Positions 1 through 10,411 of a stretch of 64,000 bases of DNA are shown here, piece after piece. Position 1 is the stretch's first letter. Each line of letters opens with the position of its first letter. The position numbers and the translations under genes are program-made. Source of the DNA: Terfezia claveryi (Eukaryota > Ascomycota > Pezizomycetes > Pezizales > Pezizaceae); NCBI GenBank assembly GCA_015179025.1, contig WHUX01000090.1:1-64000 (forward strand). Reading direction: 5' to 3'. The notes under the pieces were generated by a model. It was not told where the DNA came from. It searched no databases and was given only the letters and a program-made list of their open reading frames with translations.

Positions 1-457
1 TTCTTTGCCTTGAGCGCCGGGCTCATAACCTGTAAGATTACGAGGTTATGCAGCGAAGGAATCGTGAAGATAATTGATCGTGTATATTCAGAAGAGGAGA
101 GATATCTAGATATCGCTATAGACTTATTGCTATGGTCCCAGTGCTCTACTACAAAAGAGATGTTTTTCCCGCGTACTTTCCGGCTCTTTTATCCTTCGCG
201 GTATTTGCCCAATTTGCCATATTCGGATCCTGACTTCATACCCTGTTCCGCCCAATTGGCCATTCTGGGATATCCTGCATTTCCCGTGATATCGGCTTAT
301 GCCACGTGAGAGTATTTCCCACAGACCAGACAGAGCTCGGCCGGGCCTGGTCTGAAACATCAGGCCGGCGAACTGGGTAATCCTGGACGGCCTGAACGGC
401 CTGGACCGCCCTGAATGGCCTGGACGGCCTGGACCGCCTGAATGGCCTGGCACTTGA

Positions 458-676
458 TTTTTTGCTATTCCAGCAATGAGTTCAGAGATTGAGCATGTAT
501 TCAGTAGTTCTGCATTATTACTTACAGACCGTCGCAAGCGGTTAACGGATGACGTTGTTGAAGCCTCCGAATGTATGAAGTCTTGGAGTACCGATGGCCC
601 TGGTGGATTGGTTTCTTTAAAGGATGTTGAGCAGGTACGGGAGATGTTGCAAGAGCTGGAAAGTAATGTGGCTTAG
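458..676 (+). pseudogene. hAT transposase C-terminal (dimerisation) fragment
   Basis: The frame opens after a TGA at 455 and reads FAIPAMSSEIEHVFSSS, then LLLTDRRKRLTDDVVEASECMKSW. This is the hallmark C-terminal hAT dimerisation block of fungal and plant elements (IPAxSSExERxFS, then DRRxRL and EALxxLKxW). Only about 70 residues remain; the DDE catalytic core and zinc finger are missing, replaced on the 5' side by the GGCCTG array. It cannot encode an active transposase. It marks the surrounding inverted-repeat element as hAT-derived. The usual Arg in ERVFS is His here, one more sign of decay. Confidence 0.8.
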
Positions 677-750
677 GCTTGTGTGCGACCTATGTACAAT
701 CGCTATTGTTAAGTCTATCAGTATGTCAGTTTTGCCCACATATGAACATA

Positions 751-1374
751 CCATATTAATTCGCAAGTAAGAATGCTGTCTTATTTACAAACGGGCGGTC
801 GGAGGGGCCTTGAATTTACTGTCTTATATACAATACTAGCTTAAACACGGAGTACTGTCTTATAAAAGAATTTCCCTGAAATGAAAAAAAAATTCCGGAA
901 CAACCGACAGCGGTATAATTGGTATCTAGTTACACTATCTCCTCCCCAAGCGTAATCATAGCATATTGAACAGCCTCCTCTTCAGTAATATAATCCTCCC
1001 TGCTCATTATCACTTCCATCCGCCTCCTTCTCATCATCCTAAACCTCAAGGTCGAAACCTTCATCTTCTGTGTTGCCAGATTTCTACAGTTGCAAAACAG
1101 AGGTTGCTCGAGGTTTTTAGCTTGTTATTTGTGCATTGGGTCCAGCACGAGGTGCCAGCGGCATTGATAGAACAAGTGATGGTAATGAGTGTAAGAAACC
1201 GACTACGGCAGTCAATGTCATGGTCGAGATTACCACACTACTGTCCTATAGGAAAAAATTTGCTGTCTAATACACGATTCGGATATCTCGGCCAAAATTA
1301 TGCTGTTTTACCCCTGTCTTATACACTAGTACTGTCCTGCCGAGTAGTACTGTCTTACTTGCGAATTAATACGG
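751..1374. mobile_element. MITE, 624 bases, mariner-like TA target site
   Basis: Bases 751-772 (CCATATTAATTCGCAAGTAA..) and the reverse complement of 1353-1374 (CCGTATTAATTCGCAAGTAA..) agree at 21 of 22 positions. Both ends are flanked by TA (749-750 and 1375-1376), the target duplication of Tc1/mariner-type transposition. Near both ends the motif CTGTCTTATA or close variants recurs (about 775, 821, 853, 1230, 1262, 1313, 1331 and 1350). There is no coding capacity; the long plus-strand ORF starting at 966 crosses out of the element into the GGCCTG array and is not a gene. It is nested inside the hAT remnant, so it inserted later. Confidence 0.75.
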
Positions 1375-1379
1375 TAATC

Positions 1380-1670
1380 TGGCCGTTCAGGCCGTCCAGG
1401 CCATCAGGCCATCCACTGCATCCAGGCGGTCCAGGTCAGACTATTCAGGCCCTCCAGGCCATTCAGACTATTCCGGCGGTCCAGGCCATTCAGACGGTCC
1501 AGGCCGTCCAGGCCGTCCAGGCCATCAGGCCATCCACTGCATCCAGGCGGTCCAGGTCAGACTATTCAGGCCCTCCAGGCCATTCAGACTATTCCGGCGG
1601 TCCAGGCCATTCAGACGGTCCAGGCCGTCCAGGCCGTCCAGGCTATTCAGGTCGTTCAGGCCGTCCCGGC
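1380..1670. repeat. GGCCTG/CAGGCC-rich array with a 121-base tandem duplication
   Basis: The stretch is built from units such as CAGGCCGTCCAGGCC and CAGGCCATTCAGACTATTC. A block of about 121 bases starting at CATCCACTGC (1410) repeats almost exactly from 1531. The array lies against the right terminal inverted repeat of the hAT remnant and is mirrored by a shorter array at 373-450. It is probably subterminal repeat DNA of the element. Confidence 0.8.
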
Positions 1671-2081
1671 TCGCCGGCCTGATGTTTCAGACCAGGCCCG
1701 GCCGATCTCTGTCTGGTCCAGGCCTACCCATTGAAACACCGCAGTCGTGGTGGTTATTTAATAGATCAGGGCTATAGAGCATTCAGGGTAAATTTAGGCA
1801 TATTAAGGATATCAGATTTTTTTGGGGGGTTATTTTAGGTTATATGATATTCACTGTTCTTATTGTTTGGATGTGCAAGCCAGACTAGTTGCTGTATAGG
1901 TAGGGGATCGTGCCGATCGTTACACAGTTTGTTACTCTACCACTACAAACAAAGCAAACATGAATTGTAGCAAACGCCGGATTCAAACCTTCTAAGAAAA
2001 CCGTTCATCTAGCAAGCTCCTTTGTTAGAATGATAACCCGTAAAGAAGTTGAGAAATCCCTGCCATTACTATCACCACACA

Positions 2082-2706
2082 CTACATCCCACTGGAGATC
2101 ATGCCAATGAATCTCATAAAGTGTTCTTGACGAATATCAACTTCTTCTGCTGGATCTATCTGTAGACCCAGTGCTCGTAGGAGTCGATCAATATCATCCC
2201 CTATTACCTGGTTAATAGATTTTTTTGGTCTGCACAGGCTGGAATTCTAACCTTGCAATCTTCTGATTTCGGATGGGATTCTAGGGAACCCCTGGATATG
2301 GTGGCCATTAATGTCAACTAATGGCTCGATCAAGGAATCGTTACGAGTGATGCTAGAATTGCAAAGGCGAGCGAAATTATTTCTTTCACTAGATACACCA
2401 CTGTTAGTTACTCAGATCAATCTACAGAAGGGGTTCATAGACATGCTTTCGTATGATATCCTGCTTGATTTGATTGTGCCCTTGAATCAATTGATTTTGT
2501 CCTTGAATCAATTGATTTTGTCCTTGAATCAATTAATTTTGCCCTTGAATCAATTGATTGAGAAGGAACATGAACTGTTGTCCTTGGTCAATTAACGGAA
2601 GATTGGGAATCAATGTAGCCTCGTCTGCCAGTCCCCGCAAATGTTGGGCAATATTGCCATTGTTTGGCTGGGTGAGATGCGGTTGTTGCCCTTGAAAGTT
2701 TGCCAT
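2082..2706 (-). pseudogene. Decayed gene with NQLIQGQ heptad repeats, function unknown
   Basis: From an ATG at 2706 the minus strand reads MANFQGQQPHLTQPNNGN, then ADEATLIPNLPLIDQGQQFM, then four copies of a 24-base repeat encoding NQLIQGQ-type units. The second unit is broken by TAA (2533-2535) where the sister units have CAA. A frame change (intron or indel) follows near 2430-2390, then an open stretch ending RIPSEIRRLQG, a TAG (2247-2249), and on in the same frame to NQVIGDDIDRLLRALGLQID and HFMRFIGMISSGM before a TAG at 2082. Both internal stops can be explained by C-to-T in a CpA context, as in repeat-induced point mutation. I do not recognise the family; the repeats look like a coiled coil or a mobile-element accessory protein. 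Confidence 0.55.
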
Positions 2707-3532
2707 TTCCTGTGGATTTCCACTTATTAACTCTTGTCCGGATAGTTAGCTAATAGTATTAACTTGAAATTTGAAAAACCCTTATCTGATTCGAAAGGGA
2801 GGTGGTCGAGTGGAGTGAAGCGTAACGTTAGATAGCCTAAGGGATCGAAACGAAGTCGAAGCCGAATGCAATAAATAGTGGGCGAAGCCACACCTATATG
2901 ATGCCTACCTAATACCCTGACACCCGGGTGCTGCAGCCAAGAGGCTTTCATTATATGGCGGACTGAGCCTTATAGAGTAATTGCTGGCATCCTGTTGTGT
3001 CAGATCACTGCCAAAAGATTTCTAAGCTTCGCAGTTACCAGTGCTTTCTCGCCCGGGCAAAAGATATCAAATTTTACTTGCCTCTATAATTTCCTTGTCA
3101 GGGTTGATTCAGCTAACGCTAACATCTACTAGAATGGAGATCTGTCAAGGTCATTTTCTTCTTTCCGAGGGACCATGATTAGCTCGAAAACCCGGGTGGA
3201 TTCACTGGGTCCGCACTAAATACATATCGAGTGTAGTCGGGGACCTCCCATGCTGTCATTTGTTGGAGAGTGTAACCGCTAGGACAAAACGTGACTAGGT
3301 TTGCCGATAGTATATTGTACGCTCACATCATTAACCGGCTAGGCCCCGATGGTCCTGACTTGCGCCCGACCCGGAAAGAAAGAAAGAACAAGTCGTGACG
3401 AATTACTAAATGAAGGAATGAAACTCGTGAGAAATAAATAAAAGGGAACCCATGGAGAATAATGAGACTCGTGGGGAATAACTTAAAGGCGACTCATGAA
3501 TTAAACGCTCCGGCCGAGGAAAACGTAACGAG
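2707..3532. other. Intergenic, no gene recognised
   Basis: No ORF with a recognisable product. It holds short repetitive pieces (for example GAAAGAAAGAAAG near 3378) and may be decayed transposon flank, judged from the LINE fragment next to it. Confidence 0.4.
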
Positions 3533-3805
3533 TTAAGCGAGCCCGTTATGAAAATAATTAAAAAAAGCCTCCATGGCCTCAAAGACTTCCTCTCCCTCCT
3601 TCCTCCACTTCGACTTGTCCAACTTCACCCATGTCTTCCCTAGAAGGCTGGTCCTTAGTCGTCCGAATCGTGGGTACTCGAAGGTAATGTGTTGTGCGCT
3701 GTCCGCACTCGCATATCGTGTCGTTAGCTTTGCCGATATGCTATCCAAAGGTGTCTTCTCTAGGGCTTTTTGATGCCGGCCACCTCGCCATCTCACACCG
3801 TGCAT
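3533..3805 (-). pseudogene. LINE (non-LTR retrotransposon) C-terminal fragment
   Basis: The minus strand reads KALEKTPLDSISAKLTTRYA, then SADSAQHITFEYPRFGRLRT. Fungal LINE polyproteins end with a cysteine-rich knuckle of the form RCxCGxADSxQHIxFECPRF followed by LRxxLLG. Here both expected cysteines are tyrosine (RYA and FEYPRF), each explicable by one G-to-A change (TGC/TGT to TAC/TAT), the strand-reversed form of a C-to-T transition in CpA. Upstream (3806-3900) the frame is full of stops. It is a dead fragment; the family assignment rests on this short motif. Confidence 0.5.
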
Positions 3806-4020
3806 ATTCTCCCCAAGCTAACGCTTCCCTTCTTCGTCCCCCAAACCCACTACCTAATTATATGGTCATTGGAAAATCAGCTCGGGGATTAGGTTCTTAA
3901 AATGGAGAACCAACCAGGCTACCAATGCACTCCCACACTAGAATCGACGCCATCTTTCCGCTACTCCAGACTGAATACTCTCGATACAAGCAAGCATACC
4001 AGATATACGGTCCCTTAGTG

Positions 4021-4132
4021 GAGGGGCTTGTGCCAACCAGACTACGGTCTCACATGGTAAATAAGCATATTTTGGATACAAGAATATTCTTGTTTTTTTG
4101 GGCTTAGTCACCATACTTATCTTGTAGAGATC
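4021..4132. repeat. Dispersed-motif copy plus a segment repeated at about 6995-7075
   Basis: Bases 4021-4046 carry a full copy of the dispersed motif (minus orientation: TAGTCTGGTTGGCACAAGCC). Bases 4059-4132 (GAATATTCTTG.. TTAGTCACCATAC.. CTTGTAGAGAT) resemble 6995-7075 over about 75 bases with small gaps, so the two are copies of one short element. Confidence 0.5.
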
Positions 4133-5114
4133 CAGAGAAGAGTTAAACCACAAATAGGTATCAAATTACCCCGCAACATCTCATCTCTGGCATCACAATA
4201 CACATCATATATCCCAACCTCGAGACGACTGTCACTCATCGATAAAACATAACCTGAACTCCAATGTTGAACCCGGATTGGAGCCGCAGTAACCACAACG
4301 ATCCCTACCATCTGGAGGAAATTCGTTTCCGTAACCGTCCGTTCTGAACGAGTCCACCTAGGAGAATACTCGGATTACTACCATCGTAGAAAGGTACGTT
4401 CCTAAAGTGTGGCCGGTTTGATGCCATGTTGATTCTTATCCGAGTGCTGATTCGTAAAGTTGTACTGGAGCGAAGCAAAAAAAGGCCACACTGACACGAC
4501 CGGGGTTGGATGCGGGCAAGCCCAACATTATTATAAGGGGAGCTATGTAAGCTCCATCCTGTCGTGCAACCGCTTTGACCAAAGCCGTCACGAGTAACCT
4601 CGTAGTCCAGTAGTCTGGTTGGGTATCTCGCATCTTTTATGGATAACTAGTCTGGCTTTCACTAGCCCCTCGGTAGAGGATGGATAACAAGCATTGCTTC
4701 ATTCCTGGTCCCACTGACGTTCTCTTTGCCTGGATGGTGACCACAACCCTTCCCTCCGTTTAAATCCGATCAACCACCACAAATTCCTCTTCACCACCCG
4801 TATCGCAGTCTATGGGGACTATCTCCTTTTCCCTCATCAACTGAATCGTCTGGCGACTTGTATTGCTTATGAAATCCAGGGCTTATGGCTGCATATACTA
4901 AATTATTGATATTAGCCTCCTTCACTGTCGGATCGGCATCTGTCGGATACGGAGATATCGCCTTATCTGTTGATCTCCGTAAGGTTCAAGACTGGACCAA
5001 GTGCTCGCTACCCATTGCACCTCGCAACATAGTTTTAACTGGAATTGCTGCTTGCACAAGGGGTCGGATTAGAAACCCTAGCCTTGCTTCTGCGTCTTTC
5101 TTCCCACTCCGAAG

Positions 5115-5520
5115 GTGACCCAAGGTCTTGCGTCGCTATTGGAGCCTCCAGTGTGCTGTTGTATCCACCACAATTACGGCTGCAACGTTGGAAATATCTT
5201 CCTGAGATCAGATCAAGACCTAGCAAAACTTGACCCTCCAGGGGATTTTATTGTAGCTCACTCCGAAAGATTACGAAAATTAGATATTCGTGCTGTGCCC
5301 GTTCCGCTCATCAAATTCTGTTTTGTCCAAAAAGTTGTATGTTGTCGATGAGTCCAAAGATGGATTAGATGTTCTGAAAGTAGACCCTGTAGACTTAAAA
5401 AACGTACTTCCACTTTGGGTAATATGACCCTTTTCCACAGAACCTACCAGATTCAGATTAGTGTTATTGTCCGGAAACGCAGAAGAATTAGCTTGGCAGG
5501 GCCTGATAAATATCAAGGGT
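5115..5520 (+). pseudogene. Decayed unidentified coding sequence
   Basis: One plus frame reads NIFLRSDQDLAKLDPPGDF, then IVAHSERLRKLDIRAVPVPL. About 5330 the sense jumps to another frame reading KLYVVDESKDGLDVLKVDPV and DLKNVLPLW, then a TGA, then STEPTRFRLVLLSGNAEELA. The composition and continuity look like protein coding, but at least one frame shift and one stop interrupt it. No family is recognised; a leucine-rich or F-box-like protein is possible but unsupported. Confidence 0.35.
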
Positions 5521-5714
5521 CACTCCCCTTCGGCTTTTTACAAGCAAACTCCCACAGCACTGCTCATAGAGCTCTAGTGTTCATTCTTGTTCCCAGCCGT
5601 CGTTCCTGCGCTTTACCTCATGTCCGCAATCATTACTGCCAGTACCCTTCCTCATGGTCCCCTTATATCACATACACACATCATATGTCAACAACGCCTC
5701 TGGCGGGTTCTGAC

Positions 5715-6175
5715 AGGGGTGGGTGCGGTCGGGGCCCGCCTGGACCGTCTGGACCGCCTACATATCCTGGACGGCCTGGAGGGCCTGGATTGCCGGGTTA
5801 TGTTTATGAGAGCAGACGATGTTCATATGTGAGCAAAACTGACATATTGATGAATATAACAATAACGACTGTAGATCCTGTAGATCGCACATAAACCTAA
5901 GCCTCGTTACTTTCCAGCTCTTGCAACATCTCCCGTACCTGATCATAATGTCTTCCTGTAACCGATTGCGACGGTCTGTAAGCAGATAAATATATCTCTA
6001 TGTCCCAGTAGTACCACTTACTTATTGATATTCAGCGATCGATACGGATTTTAAACAAGAATTCTTCCCCTCTTTTATACCCCGCAATCTCGCCTGAATG
6101 GTACAGGCTATTCGGACTATTCAGGTGCTCCAGGCCATTCAGGCGGTCCAGGCCGTCCAGGCCGGCCGGTTGGGA
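5715..6175. mobile_element. Small inverted-repeat element bounded by GGCCTG arrays
   Basis: Bases 5730-5795 carry CCTGGACCGTCTGGACCGCC-type units in the left orientation and 6099-6170 carry the reverse-complement type (CAGGCGGTCCAGGCCGTCCA). The pair mimics the arrays at the two ends of the hAT remnant at 324-1718 and suggests a small non-autonomous relative. Terminal repeats are degenerate and borders uncertain. Confidence 0.45.
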
Positions 6176-6925
6176 ATATTAGCAAATTCAAGCATTATTG
6201 GAGAGCTCCGATTTTGGGATCCCAGAGAAGCCATCTCAATCGAGCACAAATGAAGTATGCAGAGCGACTATTTAATTCCTTTTACCGAACTTTTGAACTG
6301 GGAGCCAATGATTGCCTACCTTCAATCATTTGTTTGATAATGGGAAGAAATACTCTACCATAAGATGTACAGCTGCACATGATTGCAAACTGTGTCTACA
6401 ATAGAACCAAAGGGCTTTGTAATACAAATAAACTTTTAAAAAAAATAGTATTTTACCCTCTTAAATTACAATCCACCTCTGAATATACCTCGAAATCAGT
6501 AACAAATAGGAATAATTTTAAGTTCAATTTTCTGCTTCCTCTCTGGATAGTGGTCCCCATCAATATCAAGTACATCTAGTACTTTTTCCTGCTTATCTTA
6601 AGTTTTATGGCCTCACGAGTTACAACCAGGGGCAGCCATGGAAGGGAGTGATCATAGACAAGAAGTAACGAAGCCCTCCCTCCAATATGGGACTCAAAAC
6701 ACTCGTTTTATTTGATGTTTATTTCTATGTGGGAAATAAACTTCTTGCATCAGTAGGGATTCAGGTAACCCACACATATTTGCCGACCCAGGGTTAGCAA
6801 ATAGTTGCAGGATCAAGAAAACTGGCGAAACTTGAAGTAGATAAAAGTGAGAATTGACAGAATCCCAATTACTTTGCTACTACGTCATGGCCTTCATAAT
6901 GAGTAGCAGTAGAGAATGAACTTTA

Positions 6926-7066
6926 TTACAAGCATACCTAATATAAGCATATATTTGGTTACAAGCATACCTTTAGTATTCCCATATACACTACAAATAA
7001 CCATATTTTGATTATTAGAATATTCTTATTTTTTAGGCTTTTTAGTCACCATACATATGCTTGTAA
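6926..7066. repeat. Short palindromic element (MITE-like)
   Basis: GGTTACAAGCATAC at about 6957 is inverted as ATATGCTTGTAACC at 7053-7066, and TTACAAGCATACC also occurs directly at 6926. The interior is AT-rich and partly shared with 4059-4132. It has no coding capacity. Confidence 0.45.
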
Positions 7067-7525
7067 CCAGAGATGCGCATTACTCAATTAGGTATAGGTT
7101 GAACACAAGTCTCACATGCAATACTCACAAATCACTGAGTATCTCCATGCTACTAATACTCATCAGTCTCCAGCGGAATCCACATGGCGACTGCCACAGC
7201 GTTAAGCATGGTCGGAGGCGGCAATTCGAACATGAGGCCTTTCTTAAGCCCGCGCTAGTTACCTGCTCTCCATATGTACTTATTTTCCCTTGAAAATAAT
7301 ATAATATATTGGTTACATATCCCACCTGGCCCCGAGGATATGGTTCATCTGTACATGAGGCTACACTTCACAGAGAGCAAAATTGTTACGATAATACCCA
7401 TAATGTACTATTAGTTTCTATTACACCTCTCTCGTTAGGATCCTTCCTAATTTATAATTATACCTACATATCATATTAATAACCCTCCAAATTCCAATTC
7501 ACGCCCCGTATCCTTACGCCACCAA

Positions 7526-8559
7526 TTAATCAGGCGACTTTGCTGGTCTAACCACAGTGATGTTATTAACTATTATTTGTTCAGCCCTTGATCCAATGGT
7601 GTGTTTCCTCACACCCCCAATTATCATTCCCGCCACCATTGCCATCTTTCCTCTCTTCGTGATTTCAAAACCACCAGAGTCACCTGCATTGGACATTGGG
7701 TCTCCCCCCTCACCTATTATCACCCATTCTTGAGTGACAAAATCGGTCTCGGTAGGAAACAAGGAACATGACAGATTGGTGTCGAGGCATACACCATTGA
7801 CTGTCCCACTGGTACAACCAGAGGACCGGGTGAAAGACTCCTCCAGCTGCTGCCCGGGAAAGGCTTCGTATGCCCAGATATCTCTTTTAAACCACAAGAG
7901 ATGCCCCTGGAATCGAGGAATCCTTGATGGGATGTTCCATTGTCATTCTGGAAGAGATGTCCAGTTAGATATTGAGTTAACTTCTTGCGAGGTATCTTGT
8001 GCAGCCTTGAAAAAAAAAAAGCTGAGAATGTTCGCATACCTTCACCAACAGTGATTAGACCATAATCTTCGCCATACAAGGTTGTTTGTGTTTTCTTCCT
8101 GTAGTATCCCAAGTGCTGCATGATTGACTAGCCCCAACGCTCTCTTATTACCAAGTTCCTTGTATTCCCGCAATTCTTTCTCTGATTCCTGTTGGGCTGC
8201 TTCAGCCCGAGAATGGACGAAACTAAACATCTCAGAGGCCCTATGACTTCGTCGGCGATTATCTGCAGCTCGCTGAGTAGGTCTTCATAGTCGCTGTCTG
8301 ATGGTTGCACATTGTGACGCCCATCGTAGAAAATGGCTGCAGCCCGTAACTGCCTCCGAGTCCTTTGATTTGCATTTTGCGAGACACACGTGTCCGGCGG
8401 ATACTTCGAATCACTTTCCAGTTGCAACGTCTCTGACCCAGTCCCAGTTGCTGAAGAGCCAATACTCCTTCCCATGGTGAACCTTTCCTCATAAACCCGA
8501 CAACCACCCATGTCGCTCAAGTGGACTTGTCCATTTTGCATCTCCATGTCCTCCGACAT
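7526..8559 (-). pseudogene. Trypsin-like serine protease (GDSGG) pseudogene
   Basis: The minus strand from 8559 encodes an N-terminal part (FYDGRHNVQPSDSDYEDLLS.. IIADEVIG), changes frame near 8240 (SEMFSFVHSRAEAAQQESEK) and then reads NLVWRRLWSNHCW or, shifted, TTLYGEDYGLITVGEG. A likely intron (GTATGC to TTTCAAG, about 8030-8005) is followed by NWTSLPE, a TGA, and a long open frame ending at 7526. That frame has RSSGCTSGTVNGVCLDTN and, further on, NAGDSGGFEI. GDSGG is the catalytic-serine motif of S1-type proteases, and SGxTSGxVNG occurs in fungal trypsin-like peptidase proteins. At least one frameshift and one stop break the gene. A complicated intron pattern is the alternative. Confidence 0.55.
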
Positions 8560-10411
8560 GAGTCGGTTAATGACAACATGGGAGTGCCGCCTTTCTTGGG
8601 TTCCGAATATTCTTTGTTTTCCGCGCGCCGGAACTGGCGGATAAACTTGCCTTGTCCTGAATCCACCGGGGTTTCCGGGTGGCTCCTCATGGTCCCCTAA
8701 CTGGGACCGAATAGGAGTAATGAGTATCTTTAAAAGAAGAAAAATGCACCTCCATCCGAAGTGGGAAGGTCGTGGCGTGCGCTGCCAGCGGGTCCATAAT
8801 TCGTTCGGGAGAGGGGCAAAGAATGTACACTGTTGGGGTAAATCTTATATCTGCTTCATTTATATCCAGCGCTAGCTGTAACTCCTCACGCTTTTGCTGA
8901 ACCTTGCATAGCCTGTAACATTGTATTTAACTACGGTCGTATGAAGGAGTACTGTTAAATGGCCACACTTTCTTGTTCCATGATGGGTGCTAATGCGAAG
9001 TTTGGGTGACTGAAATGACCACCCCTCTCTGCCCGCTCGAAGGCCGATACTTCGAAATCGGCCGGCCTGAAGATCGTGCTCGCCCCTAGGTGAAGGATGC
9101 TTATTAGGTATAAAGCGAGAGGATTTTTAGGCATTTGCATGACCTCAAATGCAAAGTCACGGGGAATCAGACCGCTGTCTTCGTACCCGTGAGACCTGCT
9201 GCCCAAGACTTCTAGTGATAGATTCTATCTAACTTCAGTCCTATTCATGATCTCGGACTGGAGATGATATATTCCTGGTGGCTAACCAACGGTACTCTGG
9301 AATGTCAGATATTGGGTTTCGAATGCCAAATAACATGAAAAGTTGAGTTTATAATACTCCGAGTCGGTACCCGCATTGCAACGTCGAGTCCATAAATAAG
9401 TTTAAAAGACACAGAAGTAACTATGGGTTTCAGTAAACTGGTGGCGTAGTTAAATGGTTTTGTAGTCGAGGGAGGAGAGTAATGAAGGGATCATCCTCTC
9501 TTATAGCACTCATTGCCAAGTGATGACTCACGCCTAGAAGTAAGCCATGGGTATCACATGAGATTACACAAGGCTCTGGATGATGTAGTTTAACGTTCAA
9601 ACTGCTGATACCGGTAGTTTAGTTTTGTGATAGGTATACAGTATATACTTCCTCTAATATATATAAGTATACTATCGTGATCTTGGGGCTGTAGACTAGG
9701 TCCAACAAGGAAGTGACTACTCTAGTAAGTCTAGCGGCGTCGCGCTGTGGACACCAGAATCCTTGGTGTTGTAGATTTTGTCTTTTTTTTAGTGGGAGTT
9801 CTGTTCTTGCCGTATCATTCATTCAGCCTCACCTTTTGCCATGTTGGAAAGAAATTGCTTTTAGCCGTAATAACCCAAATCTCGACAGTGGCCAATGCGG
9901 AACACTCATTGGCCTTGGAATTAAATTACACGGAAGGGTGTTCCCTCCCCCCAGAAAGAAAGACAAAAAAAAGGCAATTCAGGTGTTTCCAGTTACCCTG
10001 AATAGTGTGTCTATGTGTTGTTGTATGAATCATTTGCAAAGTAGTTTCGATGAATATAATAGATCAATGAGATTGAAGGAAAGAGTAAAAGAAAGGTAAA
10101 TTATAGACAAATTGTGAATTGTCTTTTCCTGTGCCTCAGGAAACGTCTGATAGACAATATTTGGTTACCCTGAACTTGAGTTTACCTCCTACGAACTCCA
10201 ACTACTCACTTGTTTGGCACGTTGGATAAACGCTAAATAACGCAATACTAAACTCAAGTAGCGAGTATGGCTTGAGCAAGTATTATATGTGCATCTTCAA
10301 ATGGACAACTATATAACTCCTACGCCCAAACTCCCTATAGCAGCAAAATATCACAATCCACATTCATTGCTAGAGCCAAAGCCAAACCGAAACAAACACA
10401 AAATCAACTTT
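8560..10411. other. Intergenic, no gene recognised
   Basis: Only short ORFs without recognisable sequence are present on both strands (for example at 8955-9206 minus and 9713-10099 plus). No tRNA or clear repeat was seen. The stretch separates the repeat-rich left end from the gene-bearing region. Confidence 0.4.

Larger units (their letters stand above)
324..1718. mobile_element. Decayed hAT-type DNA transposon with 48-base terminal inverted repeats
   Basis: Bases 324-371 and the reverse complement of 1671-1718 match at 47 of 48 positions by eye; both begin GACCAGACAGAG, and the only mismatch is at position 13. Inside each repeat lies an array rich in GGCCTG/CAGGCC (about 373-450 on the left, 1380-1670 on the right). 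Just inside the left array is the C-terminal end of a hAT transposase (458-676). The layout of terminal inverted repeat, subterminal repeats and hAT transposase end suggests an internally deleted hAT element; hAT transposases are known to bind short subterminal repeats. No clear 8-base target duplication was found. A TA-flanked MITE (751-1374) sits inside. Assignment to hAT rests on the transposase fragment and is inference for the element as a whole. Confidence 0.75.

Noticed and set aside
966..1682. Plus-strand ORF of 238 codons with Gly/Pro/Gln-rich tail
   Set aside because: It starts inside the MITE and runs through the GGCCTG array; the sequence is a product of the repeat, not a gene.
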